Source: Ferrovibrio sp. (lineage in GTDB: Bacteria > Pseudomonadota > Alphaproteobacteria > Ferrovibrionales > Ferrovibrionaceae). From it: a DNA stretch of 64,000 nucleotides. A program made the position numbers and the translations under genes. Under the pieces are notes generated by a model. The model did not search any database, was not told the origin of the DNA, and saw only the letters and a list, made by a program, of their open reading frames with translations. Shown one piece after another: positions 27,639-38,731 of this stretch (the stretch's first letter is position 1; every line of letters begins with the position of its first letter). The DNA lies in contig NZ_PEKV01000005.1 of the NCBI RefSeq assembly GCF_002796975.1, forward strand, positions 166,839-230,838, given 5' to 3'.

Positions 27639-28931
27639 ATGACCAAGTTTATGCGGACGATGGCCGCGGCAGGCGCCATGCTGGGCGCAGTCGCCGTCGG
27701 CAGTGCGCCGGCCCTGGCGCAGGACACGATCAAGGTCGGCGTTCTGCACTCCCTGTCGGGCACCATGGCGATTTCGGAGACCACCCTGAAGGACACCGTC
27801 CTGATGATGGTGGACGATGTGAACAAGAAGGGCGGCCTGCTCGGCAAGAAGCTTGAGGCGGTCGTGGTCGATCCGGCCTCCAACTGGCCGCTGTTCGCCG
27901 AAAAGGCGCGCGAGCTGATCTCGAAGGAAAAAGTCGCGGTCGTGTTCGGCTGCTGGACCTCGGTGAGCCGCAAGTCGGTGCTGCCGGTCTTCGAAGAACT
28001 CAACAGCATGCTGTTCTACCCCGTCCAGTATGAGGGCGAGGAAAGCTCGAAGAACGTGTTCTACACCGGCGCCGCGCCGAACCAACAGGCCATTCCCGCC
28101 GTCGAATACCTGATGAGCAAGGAAGGCGGCGAAGTGAAGCGCTGGGTGCTGGCTGGCACCGATTACGTCTATCCGCGCACCACCAACAAGATTCTGGAAG
28201 CCTTCCTGAAGTCCAAGGGCGTCAAGCAGGAAGACATCATGATCAGCTACACGCCGTTCGGTCATTCCGACTGGCAGACCATCGTGGCCGACATCAAGAA
28301 GTTCGGCTCGGCGGGCAAGAAGACCGCCGTGGTCTCGACCATCAACGGCGACGCCAATGTGCCGTTCTACAAGGAACTGGCGAATGCCGGCATCAAGGCC
28401 TCCGACATCCCGGTGGTCGCCTTCTCGGTCGGCGAAGAAGAACTCGCCGGCATCGACACCAAGAATCTGGTCGGCCATCTGGCCGCCTGGAACTACTTCC
28501 AGTCGGTGAAGAACCCCACCAACGATGCCTTCATCAAGCAGTGGAAGACCTTCATCAAGAACGACAAGCGCGTCACCAACGATCCGATGGAAGCCACCTA
28601 TATCGGCTTCAAGATGTGGGCCCAGGCTGTCGCGCAGGCCGGCAGCACCAACGTGGATGCCGTGCGTCAGGCGATGTATGGCCAGAAGGTGAAGGCTCCC
28701 TCGGGCTTCACCGCCGTGATGAACACCAACCATCACCTGTCCAAGCCGGTGCTGATCGGCGAGATCCGTCCGGACGGCCAGTTCAACACCGTGTGGCAGA
28801 CCAAGGGTCCGGTGAAGGCCGACGCCTGGTCGAAGTTCATCCCGGAAAGCGCCAAGCTGACGGCCGACTGGACCTTCCCCTGGGTCTGCGGCAACTGCGA
28901 GATGCCGAAATACGCGGCTCTCACCAACTAA
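27639..28931 (+). CDS. urtA: Urea ABC transporter substrate-binding protein
   Basis: DTIKVGVLHSLSGTMAISETTLKDTVLMMVDDVNKKGGLLGKKLEAVVVDPASNWPLFAEKARELI; followed by urtBCDE. Confidence 0.97.
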   Translation: MTKFMRTMAAAGAMLGAVAVGSAPALAQDTIKVGVLHSLSGTMAISETTLKDTVLMMVDDVNKKGGLLGKKLEAVVVDPASNWPLFAEKARELISKEKVAVVFGCWTSVSRKSVLPVFEELNSMLFYPVQYEGEESSKNVFYTGAAPNQQAIPAVEYLMSKEGGEVKRWVLAGTDYVYPRTTNKILEAFLKSKGVKQEDIMISYTPFGHSDWQTIVADIKKFGSAGKKTAVVSTINGDANVPFYKELANAGIKASDIPVVAFSVGEEELAGIDTKNLVGHLAAWNYFQSVKNPTNDAFIKQWKTFIKNDKRVTNDPMEATYIGFKMWAQAVAQAGSTNVDAVRQAMYGQKVKAPSGFTAVMNTNHHLSKPVLIGEIRPDGQFNTVWQTKGPVKADAWSKFIPESAKLTADWTFPWVCGNCEMPKYAALTN

Positions 28932-28956
28932 AAGCGTAAGCGTAAATGGCATCCGA

Positions 28957-28991
28957 CCCCTTCCTGCGCGGCGCAGCTGCACGGGAAGGGG
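28957..28991 (+). terminator. Intercistronic hairpin between urtA and urtB
   Basis: CCCCTTCC-N19-GGAAGGGG, perfect 8-bp stem. Confidence 0.6.
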
Positions 28992-29056
28992 ATTGGAGCG
29001 CCCAACAAAAAATCCGTTCCGTCCTTGTCATAAAAATCGCAGCGGTCATCGAACCC

Positions 29057-30988
29057 ATGCAACGCTTTCTGCCCATTCTGCTGGTCGTCCTGATGCTGGC
29101 ACTGGTTGCCTTCGTGCGCCCGTCTGCCGCGCAGGATCTGGCCGCCACGCTGTCCGGCCTCACCGACAGCGACCCCAAACCCGCCATCGCGGCGCTGACG
29201 CAAAGCGGCGATGACAAGGCGAAAGCCGCGCTCGCAGCACTCGCCGCCGGCAATCTCTACACACGCCTGTCTGACGGTGCCGTGGTAATCGGCGAGACGG
29301 ATGGCGCGCTGATCGTCGTCACCAATGCCGCCACCGGCGAGATCGAGGACATGGCCAAGCCGGAAGAGCTGCAGGTCATTGCCGTCTCCGACGATGTCAA
29401 AAGCCTGCTGGCCGGTGCGGTGCCTGCCGCCAGCAGCGGTCCGGTCGATTTCACCACCGCGCTGAACGGCCTGAAAAGCGACAGCTTTGCCGACAAGGGC
29501 AAGGCCATCGAGGCGCTGACCGATCTGGGCGATGTGCGTGCCATTGCGGTCTTTCGCGCGCTGGCCGATGGCCGGCTGTTCCTGCGCAAGTCCGACGGGT
29601 TGATGGTGATCGGCGCGCCGAGCGGTAATGATCTGGCGCTGACCTCGCCGCTGGATGGCCGCGCGCTCGGGGCAGTATCGCCCGGCACGCTGGACCCGCT
29701 GTTCGTCAACAACAACCTGCGCAACGTGCTGCGCGAGGCCGTCGGTCGGCTGGGCTTAAGCAGTGCCGATCCGGCTGCGCGACAGATCGCCGCCAATGCG
29801 CTGCTCGACAATGCCACGCCGGAGGCCGTTGCCCTGCTGCGTGACGCCTATGGCCGCGAAACAGTGGACGGCGTGAAGCGCATCATGGCGCTCAGCCTGG
29901 CGGCCGCTGAGATCGCGCATCCCGACAAGGTCAAGCGGCTCGATGCCATCGCCGTGCTGGGCGCGGCCTCCGATCTGCGCGTGCGGGCGCTGCTGCAGGC
30001 GCGTCTCAACCAGGAACCGGATGCCGATGTGAAGGCCGCGCTGGTCAAGGCTTTCGACCGGATGCAGACCAAGATCACGCTGTATTCCTATGTCGAGAAC
30101 TTCGTGCAGGGCATTTCGCTCGGCTCGGTGCTGCTGCTCGCCGCCGTCGGTCTCGCCATCACGTTTGGCGTGATGGGCGTGATCAACATGGCGCATGGCG
30201 AGATGATCATGCTCGGCGCCTATTCGGCCTATGTCACGCAGGAGCTGTTTCGCGCCCTGCTGCCACCCGGCTGGATCGGCGCCTACCTGATCGTGGCGCT
30301 CCCCGTGGCCTTCCTGATCGCGGCTGCCGTCGGTGTCGTGATCGAACGCGGCGTGATCCGCTTCCTCTATGGCCGGCCGCTGGAAACCATGCTGGCAACC
30401 TGGGGCGTCAGCCTCTGCCTGCAGCAGGCGGTGCGCAGCATCTTCGGCGCCACCAACAAGGAAGTCGCCAATCCATCCTGGATGACCGGTGCCATCGACG
30501 TGGCGGGCGGTTTATCTGTGACATGGAATCGGGTTTACATCATCATCTTCTGTTTCCTGGTGCTGGGCCTGATCGCGCTGATCCTCAAGCGCACCGCCTT
30601 TGGCCTGCACATGCGTGCCGTGACGCAGAACCGCCAGATGGCCGCCGTGATGGGGATTCCCACCGCGCGCATCGATGCCATGACCTTTGCGCTCGGCTCT
30701 GGCATTGCCGGCATGGCCGGCGTGGCGCTCAGCCAGATCGGCAATGTTTCGCCCAATCTCGGCACCCTCTACATCGTCGACAGCTTCCTTGTGGTCGTTT
30801 TCGGCGGCGTCGGCAGCCTGATGGGGACTCTCGTGGGCGCGCTCACGCTCGGCGTCGTCAACAAGATCCTCGAACCGGTGGCCGGCGCGGTACTGGGCAA
30901 GGTGGTGGTGCTGGTCTGCATCATCCTGTTCATCCAGAAACGCCCGCGCGGGCTGTTCGCGGCCAAGGGGAGGTCTGCGGATGCGTGA
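29057..30988 (+). CDS. urtB: Urea ABC transporter permease
   Basis: Periplasmic N-terminal domain then branched-chain-type permease (SLGSVLLLAAVGLAITFGVMGVINMAHGEMIMLGAYSAYVTQ). Confidence 0.95.
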   Translation: MQRFLPILLVVLMLALVAFVRPSAAQDLAATLSGLTDSDPKPAIAALTQSGDDKAKAALAALAAGNLYTRLSDGAVVIGETDGALIVVTNAATGEIEDMAKPEELQVIAVSDDVKSLLAGAVPAASSGPVDFTTALNGLKSDSFADKGKAIEALTDLGDVRAIAVFRALADGRLFLRKSDGLMVIGAPSGNDLALTSPLDGRALGAVSPGTLDPLFVNNNLRNVLREAVGRLGLSSADPAARQIAANALLDNATPEAVALLRDAYGRETVDGVKRIMALSLAAAEIAHPDKVKRLDAIAVLGAASDLRVRALLQARLNQEPDADVKAALVKAFDRMQTKITLYSYVENFVQGISLGSVLLLAAVGLAITFGVMGVINMAHGEMIMLGAYSAYVTQELFRALLPPGWIGAYLIVALPVAFLIAAAVGVVIERGVIRFLYGRPLETMLATWGVSLCLQQAVRSIFGATNKEVANPSWMTGAIDVAGGLSVTWNRVYIIIFCFLVLGLIALILKRTAFGLHMRAVTQNRQMAAVMGIPTARIDAMTFALGSGIAGMAGVALSQIGNVSPNLGTLYIVDSFLVVVFGGVGSLMGTLVGALTLGVVNKILEPVAGAVLGKVVVLVCIILFIQKRPRGLFAAKGRSADA

Positions 30989-32147
30989 GAAACTGGAGAC
31001 TCTCGCCAAACCCCGCCCGCTGCTGGATCGCAAAGGCTGGGCCGCATTCCTCGCCATCGGCTTCGTGCTGATCGTGCTGGTGCCGCTGCTCAATATGCTG
31101 CCGGCGCGCGGCAGCCTGCTGCATCTGTCGGACTACCTGATTCCGCTGCTCGGCAAATATGCCTGCTACGCCATCCTGGCGCTCAGCCTCGATCTGGTCT
31201 GGGGCTATGCCGGCATCCTCAGTCTCGGCCATGGCGCCTTCTTCGCGCTCGGCGGCTATGCCATGGGCATGTATCTGATGCGCCAGATCGGCACGCGCGG
31301 CGTCTATGGTCATCCCGAGCTGCCCGATTTCATGGTCTTCCTGAACTGGAAGGAACTGCCCTGGTACTGGGCGGGCTTCGACAGTTTCCCCTTTGCCATG
31401 CTGATGGTGCTGCTGGCGCCGGGGATTCTGGCACTGGTGCTGGGCTGGTTCGCTTTCCGCAGCCGTGTCACCGGCGTCTATATCTCCATCGTCACCCAGG
31501 CGATGACCTTCGCCCTGCTGCTCGCGTTTTTCCGCAACGATATGGGCTTCGGCGGCAATAACGGCCTGACCGATTTCAAGGACATCCTCGGCTTCCCGAT
31601 CCAGTCGCAGGATACGCGCCTCGGCCTGTATGTCGCTTCGGTGATCGCGCTTGGGCTGTGCTTCCTGCTCTGCCGCTTTGTGACGCAGTCGAAACTCGGC
31701 CGCGTGCTGCTGGCGGTGCGCGACGCCGAAAGCCGCGTGCGCTTCCTCGGGTATTCGCCGACTTCGGCCAAGCTGTTCGCCTTCGTGCTGTCGGCCCTGC
31801 TCGCCGGTGTCGCCGGGGCGCTCTATGTGCCGCAGGTCGGCATCATCAACCCCGGCGAATTCTCGCCGGCCAATTCCATTGAGGTCGCGATCTGGGTCGC
31901 GGTCGGCGGCCGCGGCACGCTCTATGGCGCCATCCTCGGTGGCGTGGCGATCAACCTGGTGAAAACCTGGCTCACCGGTGCCGCACCCGAACTCTGGCTG
32001 TTTGTGCTGGGCGGCCTGTTCATTGCCTCCACCCTGCTGTTCCCGAAAGGCATCGTCGGCCTCGTCGGGCAATTCCGGGCCTGGCGCGACGAGAAAAAGG
32101 CCTTTGCGCTGAGCGACAAAGCCGCAGCCGAAAAGGGAGCCGAGTGA
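30981..32147 (+). CDS. urtC: Urea ABC transporter permease
   Basis: LIPLLGKYACYAILALSLDLVWGYAGILSLGHGAFFALGGYAMGMYLM. Confidence 0.95.
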   Translation: MREKLETLAKPRPLLDRKGWAAFLAIGFVLIVLVPLLNMLPARGSLLHLSDYLIPLLGKYACYAILALSLDLVWGYAGILSLGHGAFFALGGYAMGMYLMRQIGTRGVYGHPELPDFMVFLNWKELPWYWAGFDSFPFAMLMVLLAPGILALVLGWFAFRSRVTGVYISIVTQAMTFALLLAFFRNDMGFGGNNGLTDFKDILGFPIQSQDTRLGLYVASVIALGLCFLLCRFVTQSKLGRVLLAVRDAESRVRFLGYSPTSAKLFAFVLSALLAGVAGALYVPQVGIINPGEFSPANSIEVAIWVAVGGRGTLYGAILGGVAINLVKTWLTGAAPELWLFVLGGLFIASTLLFPKGIVGLVGQFRAWRDEKKAFALSDKAAAEKGAE

Positions 32148-32971
32148 TGCGCCCCGCCATGCCCGCGCCCTCGCCGCTGCTGCAGCCTGCCACCGCCGGC
32201 CTCGCGCCCGACGTGATCGACAAGGTGCGTGTCTCGGATACCCAGCTGTATCTGGACGGCGTCAGTGTGTCCTTTGACGGCTTCAGGGCGATCAACAATC
32301 TCGCGCTGATGGTGGCGCCCGGAGAACTTCGTACCATCATCGGACCCAATGGCGCCGGCAAGACCACGATGATGGATATCATCACCGGCAAGACCAAGCC
32401 CGATTCCGGTGAAGTTCTGTTCGCCGGCCGTATCGATCTGACCAAACTGGATGAAGTGGCGATTGCCAATCTCGGCATCGGCCGCAAATTCCAGAAGCCC
32501 ACCGTGTTCGAGAATCTCACGGTCTTCGAGAATTTCGAACTGGCGCTGAAATCGGCGCGCGGCGCCTGGAAGACGCTGGCCGGCCGACTCAATTCCGAAG
32601 CGCTGGATCGCATTGTCTGGGCGCTGGATACCGTCGGCCTGGAAACCAGGGTGGAAGACATCGCCGGCTCGCTCAGCCATGGCCAGAAGCAGTGGCTCGA
32701 AATCGGCATGCTGCTGGTGCAGGACACACAACTCATTCTGCTGGATGAACCGGTCGCCGGCATGACCGATGCGGAGACCAAACAGACCGCCGAACTGATC
32801 CTGACGCTGAAGGGCGAGCGCACCCTGGTGGTCGTCGAACACGACATGGAATTCGTGCGCGATCTTGGCGCGCGCGTTACCGTGCTGCATGAAGGCAGCG
32901 TGCTGTCGGAAGGCACGGTGGATCACGTGCAGAACGATCCCCGTGTCATCGAAGTCTATCTGGGGCGCTGA
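32147..32971 (+). CDS. urtD: Urea ABC transporter ATP-binding protein
   Basis: Walker A IIGPNGAGKTTMMDIITGKTKP; signature SLSHGQKQWLEIGMLL. Confidence 0.95.
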   Translation: MRPAMPAPSPLLQPATAGLAPDVIDKVRVSDTQLYLDGVSVSFDGFRAINNLALMVAPGELRTIIGPNGAGKTTMMDIITGKTKPDSGEVLFAGRIDLTKLDEVAIANLGIGRKFQKPTVFENLTVFENFELALKSARGAWKTLAGRLNSEALDRIVWALDTVGLETRVEDIAGSLSHGQKQWLEIGMLLVQDTQLILLDEPVAGMTDAETKQTAELILTLKGERTLVVVEHDMEFVRDLGARVTVLHEGSVLSEGTVDHVQNDPRVIEVYLGR

Positions 32972-32974
32972 ACA

Positions 32975-33670
32975 ATGTTAGCTGCGCAGAATCTCAATCT
33001 TTACTACGGCGCCAGCCATGCCTTGCGCGATGTTGGGGTCAACGCTGAAATCGGCAAGATCACCTGCATTCTGGGTCGCAACGGCGTGGGCAAGACCTCG
33101 CTGATGCGTGCACTGGTCGGCCTGCAGACGGTGCGCTCAGGAAGCATCATGTGGGAAGGCCAGGACATCACTGCGCTGAAGCCGCATGAGCGGGCGAAAC
33201 GCGGCATTGCCATGGTGCCGCAGGGCCGCGAGATTTTCCCGCGCCTGACGGTTTACGAGAACCTCGAAACCGGTCTGGCGCCGCTCCCCAGAGGCGAGCG
33301 CAAGATCGAGGACGATATCTATGCCCTGTTTCCGGTGCTGCACGAAATGCGCAACCGGCGCGGCGGCGATCTCTCGGGCGGTCAGCAGCAGCAGCTGGCG
33401 ATTGCGCGGGCCCTGGTCACGCGACCCCGGCTGCTGCTGCTGGACGAGCCGACCGAGGGCATCCAGCCCTCCATCATCAAGGATATCGGGCGGGTGATCC
33501 GGGATCTGGCCAACCGCGGCACCATGGCCATCGTGCTGGTCGAGCAGTATTTCGACTTCGCCCGGGCGCTCGCCGACCAGTTCATCCTGCTGCAGCGCGG
33601 TGAGGTGGTGGTCGAAGGCGATGCCTCCCGGCTGGATGCCGACGACGTCCGCCGCTATCTTACCGTCTGA
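32975..33670 (+). CDS. urtE: Urea ABC transporter ATP-binding protein
   Basis: Walker A ILGRNGVGKTSLMRALVG; signature LSGGQQQQLAIARALV. Confidence 0.95.
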   Translation: MLAAQNLNLYYGASHALRDVGVNAEIGKITCILGRNGVGKTSLMRALVGLQTVRSGSIMWEGQDITALKPHERAKRGIAMVPQGREIFPRLTVYENLETGLAPLPRGERKIEDDIYALFPVLHEMRNRRGGDLSGGQQQQLAIARALVTRPRLLLLDEPTEGIQPSIIKDIGRVIRDLANRGTMAIVLVEQYFDFARALADQFILLQRGEVVVEGDASRLDADDVRRYLTV

Positions 33671-33703
33671 CATCGCCGTTTTAGCTGGGGGAGGGGAGCG
33701 GTC

Positions 33704-34006
33704 ATGAATCTGACGCCCCGGGAAAAAGACAAGCTGCTGGTCGCCATGGCGGCCGTCGTCGCGCGTCGGCGGCTGGAACGCGGCGTGAAGCTCAATCACC
33801 CGGAAGCCATCGCGCTGATCACCGACTTTGTCGTGGAAGGCGCGCGCGACGGCCGCTCGGTCGCCGACCTGATGCAGGCCGGCGCCAGTGTGATCAGCCG
33901 GGCGCAGGTGATGGACGGGATTCCTGAAATGATCCACGAGATCCAGGTCGAGGCCACCTTCCCGGACGGCACCAAGCTGGTGACCGTGCACAATCCGATC
34001 CGGTGA
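33704..34006 (+). CDS. ureA: Urease subunit gamma
   Basis: [39 protein letters not shown]. Confidence 0.98.
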   Translation: MNLTPREKDKLLVAMAAVVARRRLERGVKLNHPEAIALITDFVVEGARDGRSVADLMQAGASVISRAQVMDGIPEMIHEIQVEATFPDGTKLVTVHNPIR

Positions 34007-34050
34007 TGGGAATGATGGTGTCGTCACATTCTCTCTCTGTCTCTTTCTGT

Positions 34051-34158
34051 GTCATGGCCGGGCTTGACCCGGCCATCCACGCCTTACTGTCTGTCCCGGA
34101 CTGGAACCGTTCCGCAGAACCCTCGCACGTGGATGGCCGGGTCGAGCCCGGCCATGAC
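34051..34158. repeat. REP-like palindrome pair between ureA and ureB
   Basis: gtcatggccgggcttgacccggccatccac ... gtggatggccgggtcgagcccggccatgac; each end is itself an inverted repeat. Confidence 0.85.
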
Positions 34159-34181
34159 AGTAAGGGTGGAAGAGGTGCGCA

Positions 34182-34487
34182 ATGATCCCCGGTGAAATCA
34201 TCACCCCCGACGGCGAGATCGAACTGAATGCCGGCCGGCCGACCGTGACGCTGGAAATCGCCAATACCGGCGACCGGCCGATCCAGGTCGGCAGCCACTA
34301 TCATTTCTTCGAGACCAATCCGGCGCTGCGTTTCGACCGCGACAAGGCCCGCGGCATGCGGCTGGATATTCCGGCCGGCACGGCGGTGCGTTTCGAGCCG
34401 GGCCAGACCCGCAGCGTCAATCTGGTGTCGTTCGCCGGCAAGCGCGAAGTCTACGGCTTCCGTGCCGATGTGATGGGCAAGCTGTAA
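34182..34487 (+). CDS. ureB: Urease subunit beta
   Basis: [49 protein letters not shown]. Confidence 0.98.
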   Translation: MIPGEIITPDGEIELNAGRPTVTLEIANTGDRPIQVGSHYHFFETNPALRFDRDKARGMRLDIPAGTAVRFEPGQTRSVNLVSFAGKREVYGFRADVMGKL

Positions 34488-34501
34488 GAGGGACTGTAGA
34501 G

Positions 34502-36265
<1,764 letters not shown>

Positions 36266-36271
36266 CAGGTA

Positions 36272-36342
36272 TCGTCGTTCCCGCGTAAGCGGGAACCCAG
36301 TCATGCCGTTGTTCTGGGTCCCCGCTTTCGCGGGGACGACGA
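36272..36342. repeat. REP-like palindrome between ureC and ureE (second copy of 3511-3580 element)
   Basis: tcgtcgttcccgcgtaagcgggaacccag...ctgggtccccgctttcgcggggacgacga. Confidence 0.85.
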
Positions 36343-36357
36343 GAGGAGTAAGTGGGA

Positions 36358-36933
36358 ATGCTGAAAGCAACCTCAGTCGTATCGTCCGGCCGCTGGCCTG
36401 CGCCTGAGCGCAAGGCCGTCGTCACCCTGGCGCATCATGACCGGCATCGCCGCCGCATCCGGCTCATCGCCGACGACGGTACCAGCTTCCTGCTCGACCT
36501 GACCGAAGCCACCGTGCTGCGGCATGGCGACGGGCTGAAGCTGGAGAGCGGCGGTTATATCGAGGTGCGGGCTGCCATCGAACCATTGGTGGAAGTGCGC
36601 GCCGCCTCGCCGCAGCTATTGGCGCGGCTCGCCTGGCATCTCGGCAACCGGCATCTTCCGGCTGCCATTCACGCAGATCGCATCCTGATCGGCGACGACC
36701 ATGTGATTGTCGACATGTTGAAGGGCCTGGGTGCGCAGGTGCAGGCGGTGAACGCACCCTTCGATCCCGAGGGCGGCGCCTACGGCCAGCACAATCACGA
36801 TCCCTCGCACCCTTACGGCCTTGGCTCGCGTTACGGCAAAGGCGGCGAGCAGAAGGGTGGCCACAGCCACAGTCATGATCACGGACACTCGCACGATCAT
36901 GACCACGATCATCACCATGACCACGACCACTAA
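36358..36933 (+). CDS. ureE: Urease accessory protein UreE with His-rich C-terminus
   Basis: UreE core followed by [25 protein letters not shown]. Confidence 0.92.
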   Translation: MLKATSVVSSGRWPAPERKAVVTLAHHDRHRRRIRLIADDGTSFLLDLTEATVLRHGDGLKLESGGYIEVRAAIEPLVEVRAASPQLLARLAWHLGNRHLPAAIHADRILIGDDHVIVDMLKGLGAQVQAVNAPFDPEGGAYGQHNHDPSHPYGLGSRYGKGGEQKGGHSHSHDHGHSHDHDHDHHHDHDH

Positions 36934-37615
36934 GATCGGGACCACTGATCTCTACCGCCTGCTGGCCTGGTTCTCGCCGAGCTATCCGATCGGCGCGTTT
37001 TCCTACAGCCATGGCGTCGAATACGCGGTCGAAACCGGCCGAGTGAAGAATGCCGCCACGCTTGGCGACTGGATCGGCCATATCCTGCGCCATGGCGCCG
37101 GCTGGGTCGATGCCGTGCTGCTGAAAGAGGCGCATGCCGCCTGCGACGATCTGACGAAACTGGATGAACTGGCCGATCTCGCCGCCGCCTGGCGCGGCAC
37201 TGCCGAGATGGCGCTGGAAAGCACGCAGCAGGGCGGTTCGTATCTCTCCGTCACCCGTGCCGCCTGGGGCCAGTCGTCCGCACTCGATGCCTTCGCCGCC
37301 CTGCGTGCCGACAAACCGGTGCCGCTCTGCATCGCCGTCGGCGTCGCCGCCGGCGCACACACTCTCGCAGTGGAAACCGTGCTGGCCGCCTATCTGCATG
37401 CCTTTGCCGCCAATCTGGTCTCGGCCGCAGTGCGCCTGATCCCGCTGGGCCAGACCGACGGGCAACGCACGCTCAGCAGTCTGATGCCGGTGGTCGACAG
37501 TATTGTGCCCTGTGCGCTGGGCTGTTCCGTGGAAGACTGCGGCACGGCCTCGCCGATGGTCGATCTCACCTCTATGATGCACGAAACCCAGTATACGAGG
37601 CTGTTCCGCTCATGA
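36917..37615 (+). CDS. ureF: Urease accessory protein UreF
   Basis: [32 protein letters not shown]; start ATG placed inside the ureE His-tail codons. Confidence 0.92.
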   Translation: MTTTTKIGTTDLYRLLAWFSPSYPIGAFSYSHGVEYAVETGRVKNAATLGDWIGHILRHGAGWVDAVLLKEAHAACDDLTKLDELADLAAAWRGTAEMALESTQQGGSYLSVTRAAWGQSSALDAFAALRADKPVPLCIAVGVAAGAHTLAVETVLAAYLHAFAANLVSAAVRLIPLGQTDGQRTLSSLMPVVDSIVPCALGCSVEDCGTASPMVDLTSMMHETQYTRLFRS

Positions 37616-38226
37616 GTTCCTCCAATCCGCTCCGCGTCGGCATCGGCGGGCCCGTTGGCTCCGGCAAGACCGCGCTGGTCGAACGGCTCTGCCGTTTCTT
37701 ACGCGATGACTGGAACATCGCCGTCGTCACCAACGACATCTACACCAAGGAAGATGCCGAATTCCTCACCCGCGCCAATGCGCTGTCGCCGGACCGCATC
37801 GCCGGCGTCGAGACCGGTGGTTGCCCGCATACGGCCATTCGCGAAGACGCCTCGATCAACCTCGCCGCCGTCGCCGACATGCAGAAGAAATTCCCCGGCC
37901 TCGACGTGATCTTCGTCGAATCCGGTGGCGACAATCTGGCTGCAACGTTTTCGCCCGAACTGGCCGACATCACCATCTATGTGATCGACGTCTCGGCCGG
38001 CGATAAGATTCCGCGCAAGGGCGGGCCGGGCATCACGCGCTCGGACCTGCTGGTGATCAACAAGATCGACCTGGCGCCTCTCGTGGGCGCTTCGCTTGAA
38101 GTCATGGACCGCGACTCGAAAAAGATGCGCGGCGCACGGCCCTTTATCTTCGCCAACCTGAAAGCGGAAAAAGGCGTCGCCGAGATCGCCGACTTCATCC
38201 TGAAAAGCGGCGGGCTGAAGGAATAG
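37612..38226 (+). CDS. ureG: Urease accessory GTPase UreG
   Basis: [60 protein letters not shown]. Confidence 0.98.
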   Translation: MSSSNPLRVGIGGPVGSGKTALVERLCRFLRDDWNIAVVTNDIYTKEDAEFLTRANALSPDRIAGVETGGCPHTAIREDASINLAAVADMQKKFPGLDVIFVESGGDNLAATFSPELADITIYVIDVSAGDKIPRKGGPGITRSDLLVINKIDLAPLVGASLEVMDRDSKKMRGARPFIFANLKAEKGVAEIADFILKSGGLKE

Positions 38227-38229
38227 CGG

Positions 38230-38673
38230 ATGTCGAAACCGGTTTTCTCCGATCTTTTCCGACTTTCCGGGCGGAGGAACCGCAAGTCGTATTCGCTGCT
38301 TTTACTCTTTTGCCTTGTAGGCTGGGCAGTTGCTCTGATGGGGCTGCTGAATATCGCGACTACGACATGGGGGGTTGTCATAGGCGCTGGGACCGGACTG
38401 CTTGTATATGCTTTTGGCAATGCAGTTATTTGGATTGCAGGGGCGCAGCGTTGTCGTGATATGGGTTGGCCGGGGTGGCTCATGCTTGTTGTTGCGGCGC
38501 TCTGCATCGTCTTTCAGCCACTGATTTTCTTAGAGAACCTGAGCGTGGCAATGACAACAGTTGTTGTTGCGGTTACTGCGGCTGTTTGGCTGTTCCTGCT
38601 CTGGCTGTGCATTGTCCTCGGCACCCCTGGGCCTAACAAGTATGGCCCCGACCCACTGGAGCCGCTGCCTTAA
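38230..38673 (+). CDS. DUF805-like membrane protein
   Basis: LFRLSGRRNRKSYSLLLLFC...AQRCRDMGWPGWLMLV...GTPGPNKYGPDPL: DUF805 motifs. Confidence 0.85.
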   Translation: MSKPVFSDLFRLSGRRNRKSYSLLLLFCLVGWAVALMGLLNIATTTWGVVIGAGTGLLVYAFGNAVIWIAGAQRCRDMGWPGWLMLVVAALCIVFQPLIFLENLSVAMTTVVVAVTAAVWLFLLWLCIVLGTPGPNKYGPDPLEPLP

Positions 38674-38677
38674 AGCA

Positions 38678-38719
38678 GGATTGACCTCAAAGGTAATTGT
38701 CGGCTTTACCCGCCGGGTC
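38678..38719. promoter_or_regulatory. Duplicated regulatory motif, copy 1, upstream of XRE gene
   Basis: ggattgacctcaaaggtaattgtcggctttacccgccgggtc; 32/42 identical to 39574-39615. Confidence 0.65.
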
Positions 38720-38731
38720 TAGGCTGCCGGC

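Noticed and set aside
36848-36932. CAY/GAY repeat considered as a microsatellite or CRISPR-like repeat
   Set aside because: It is the in-frame histidine-rich metal-binding tail of UreE, a known feature; no spacer/repeat architecture.
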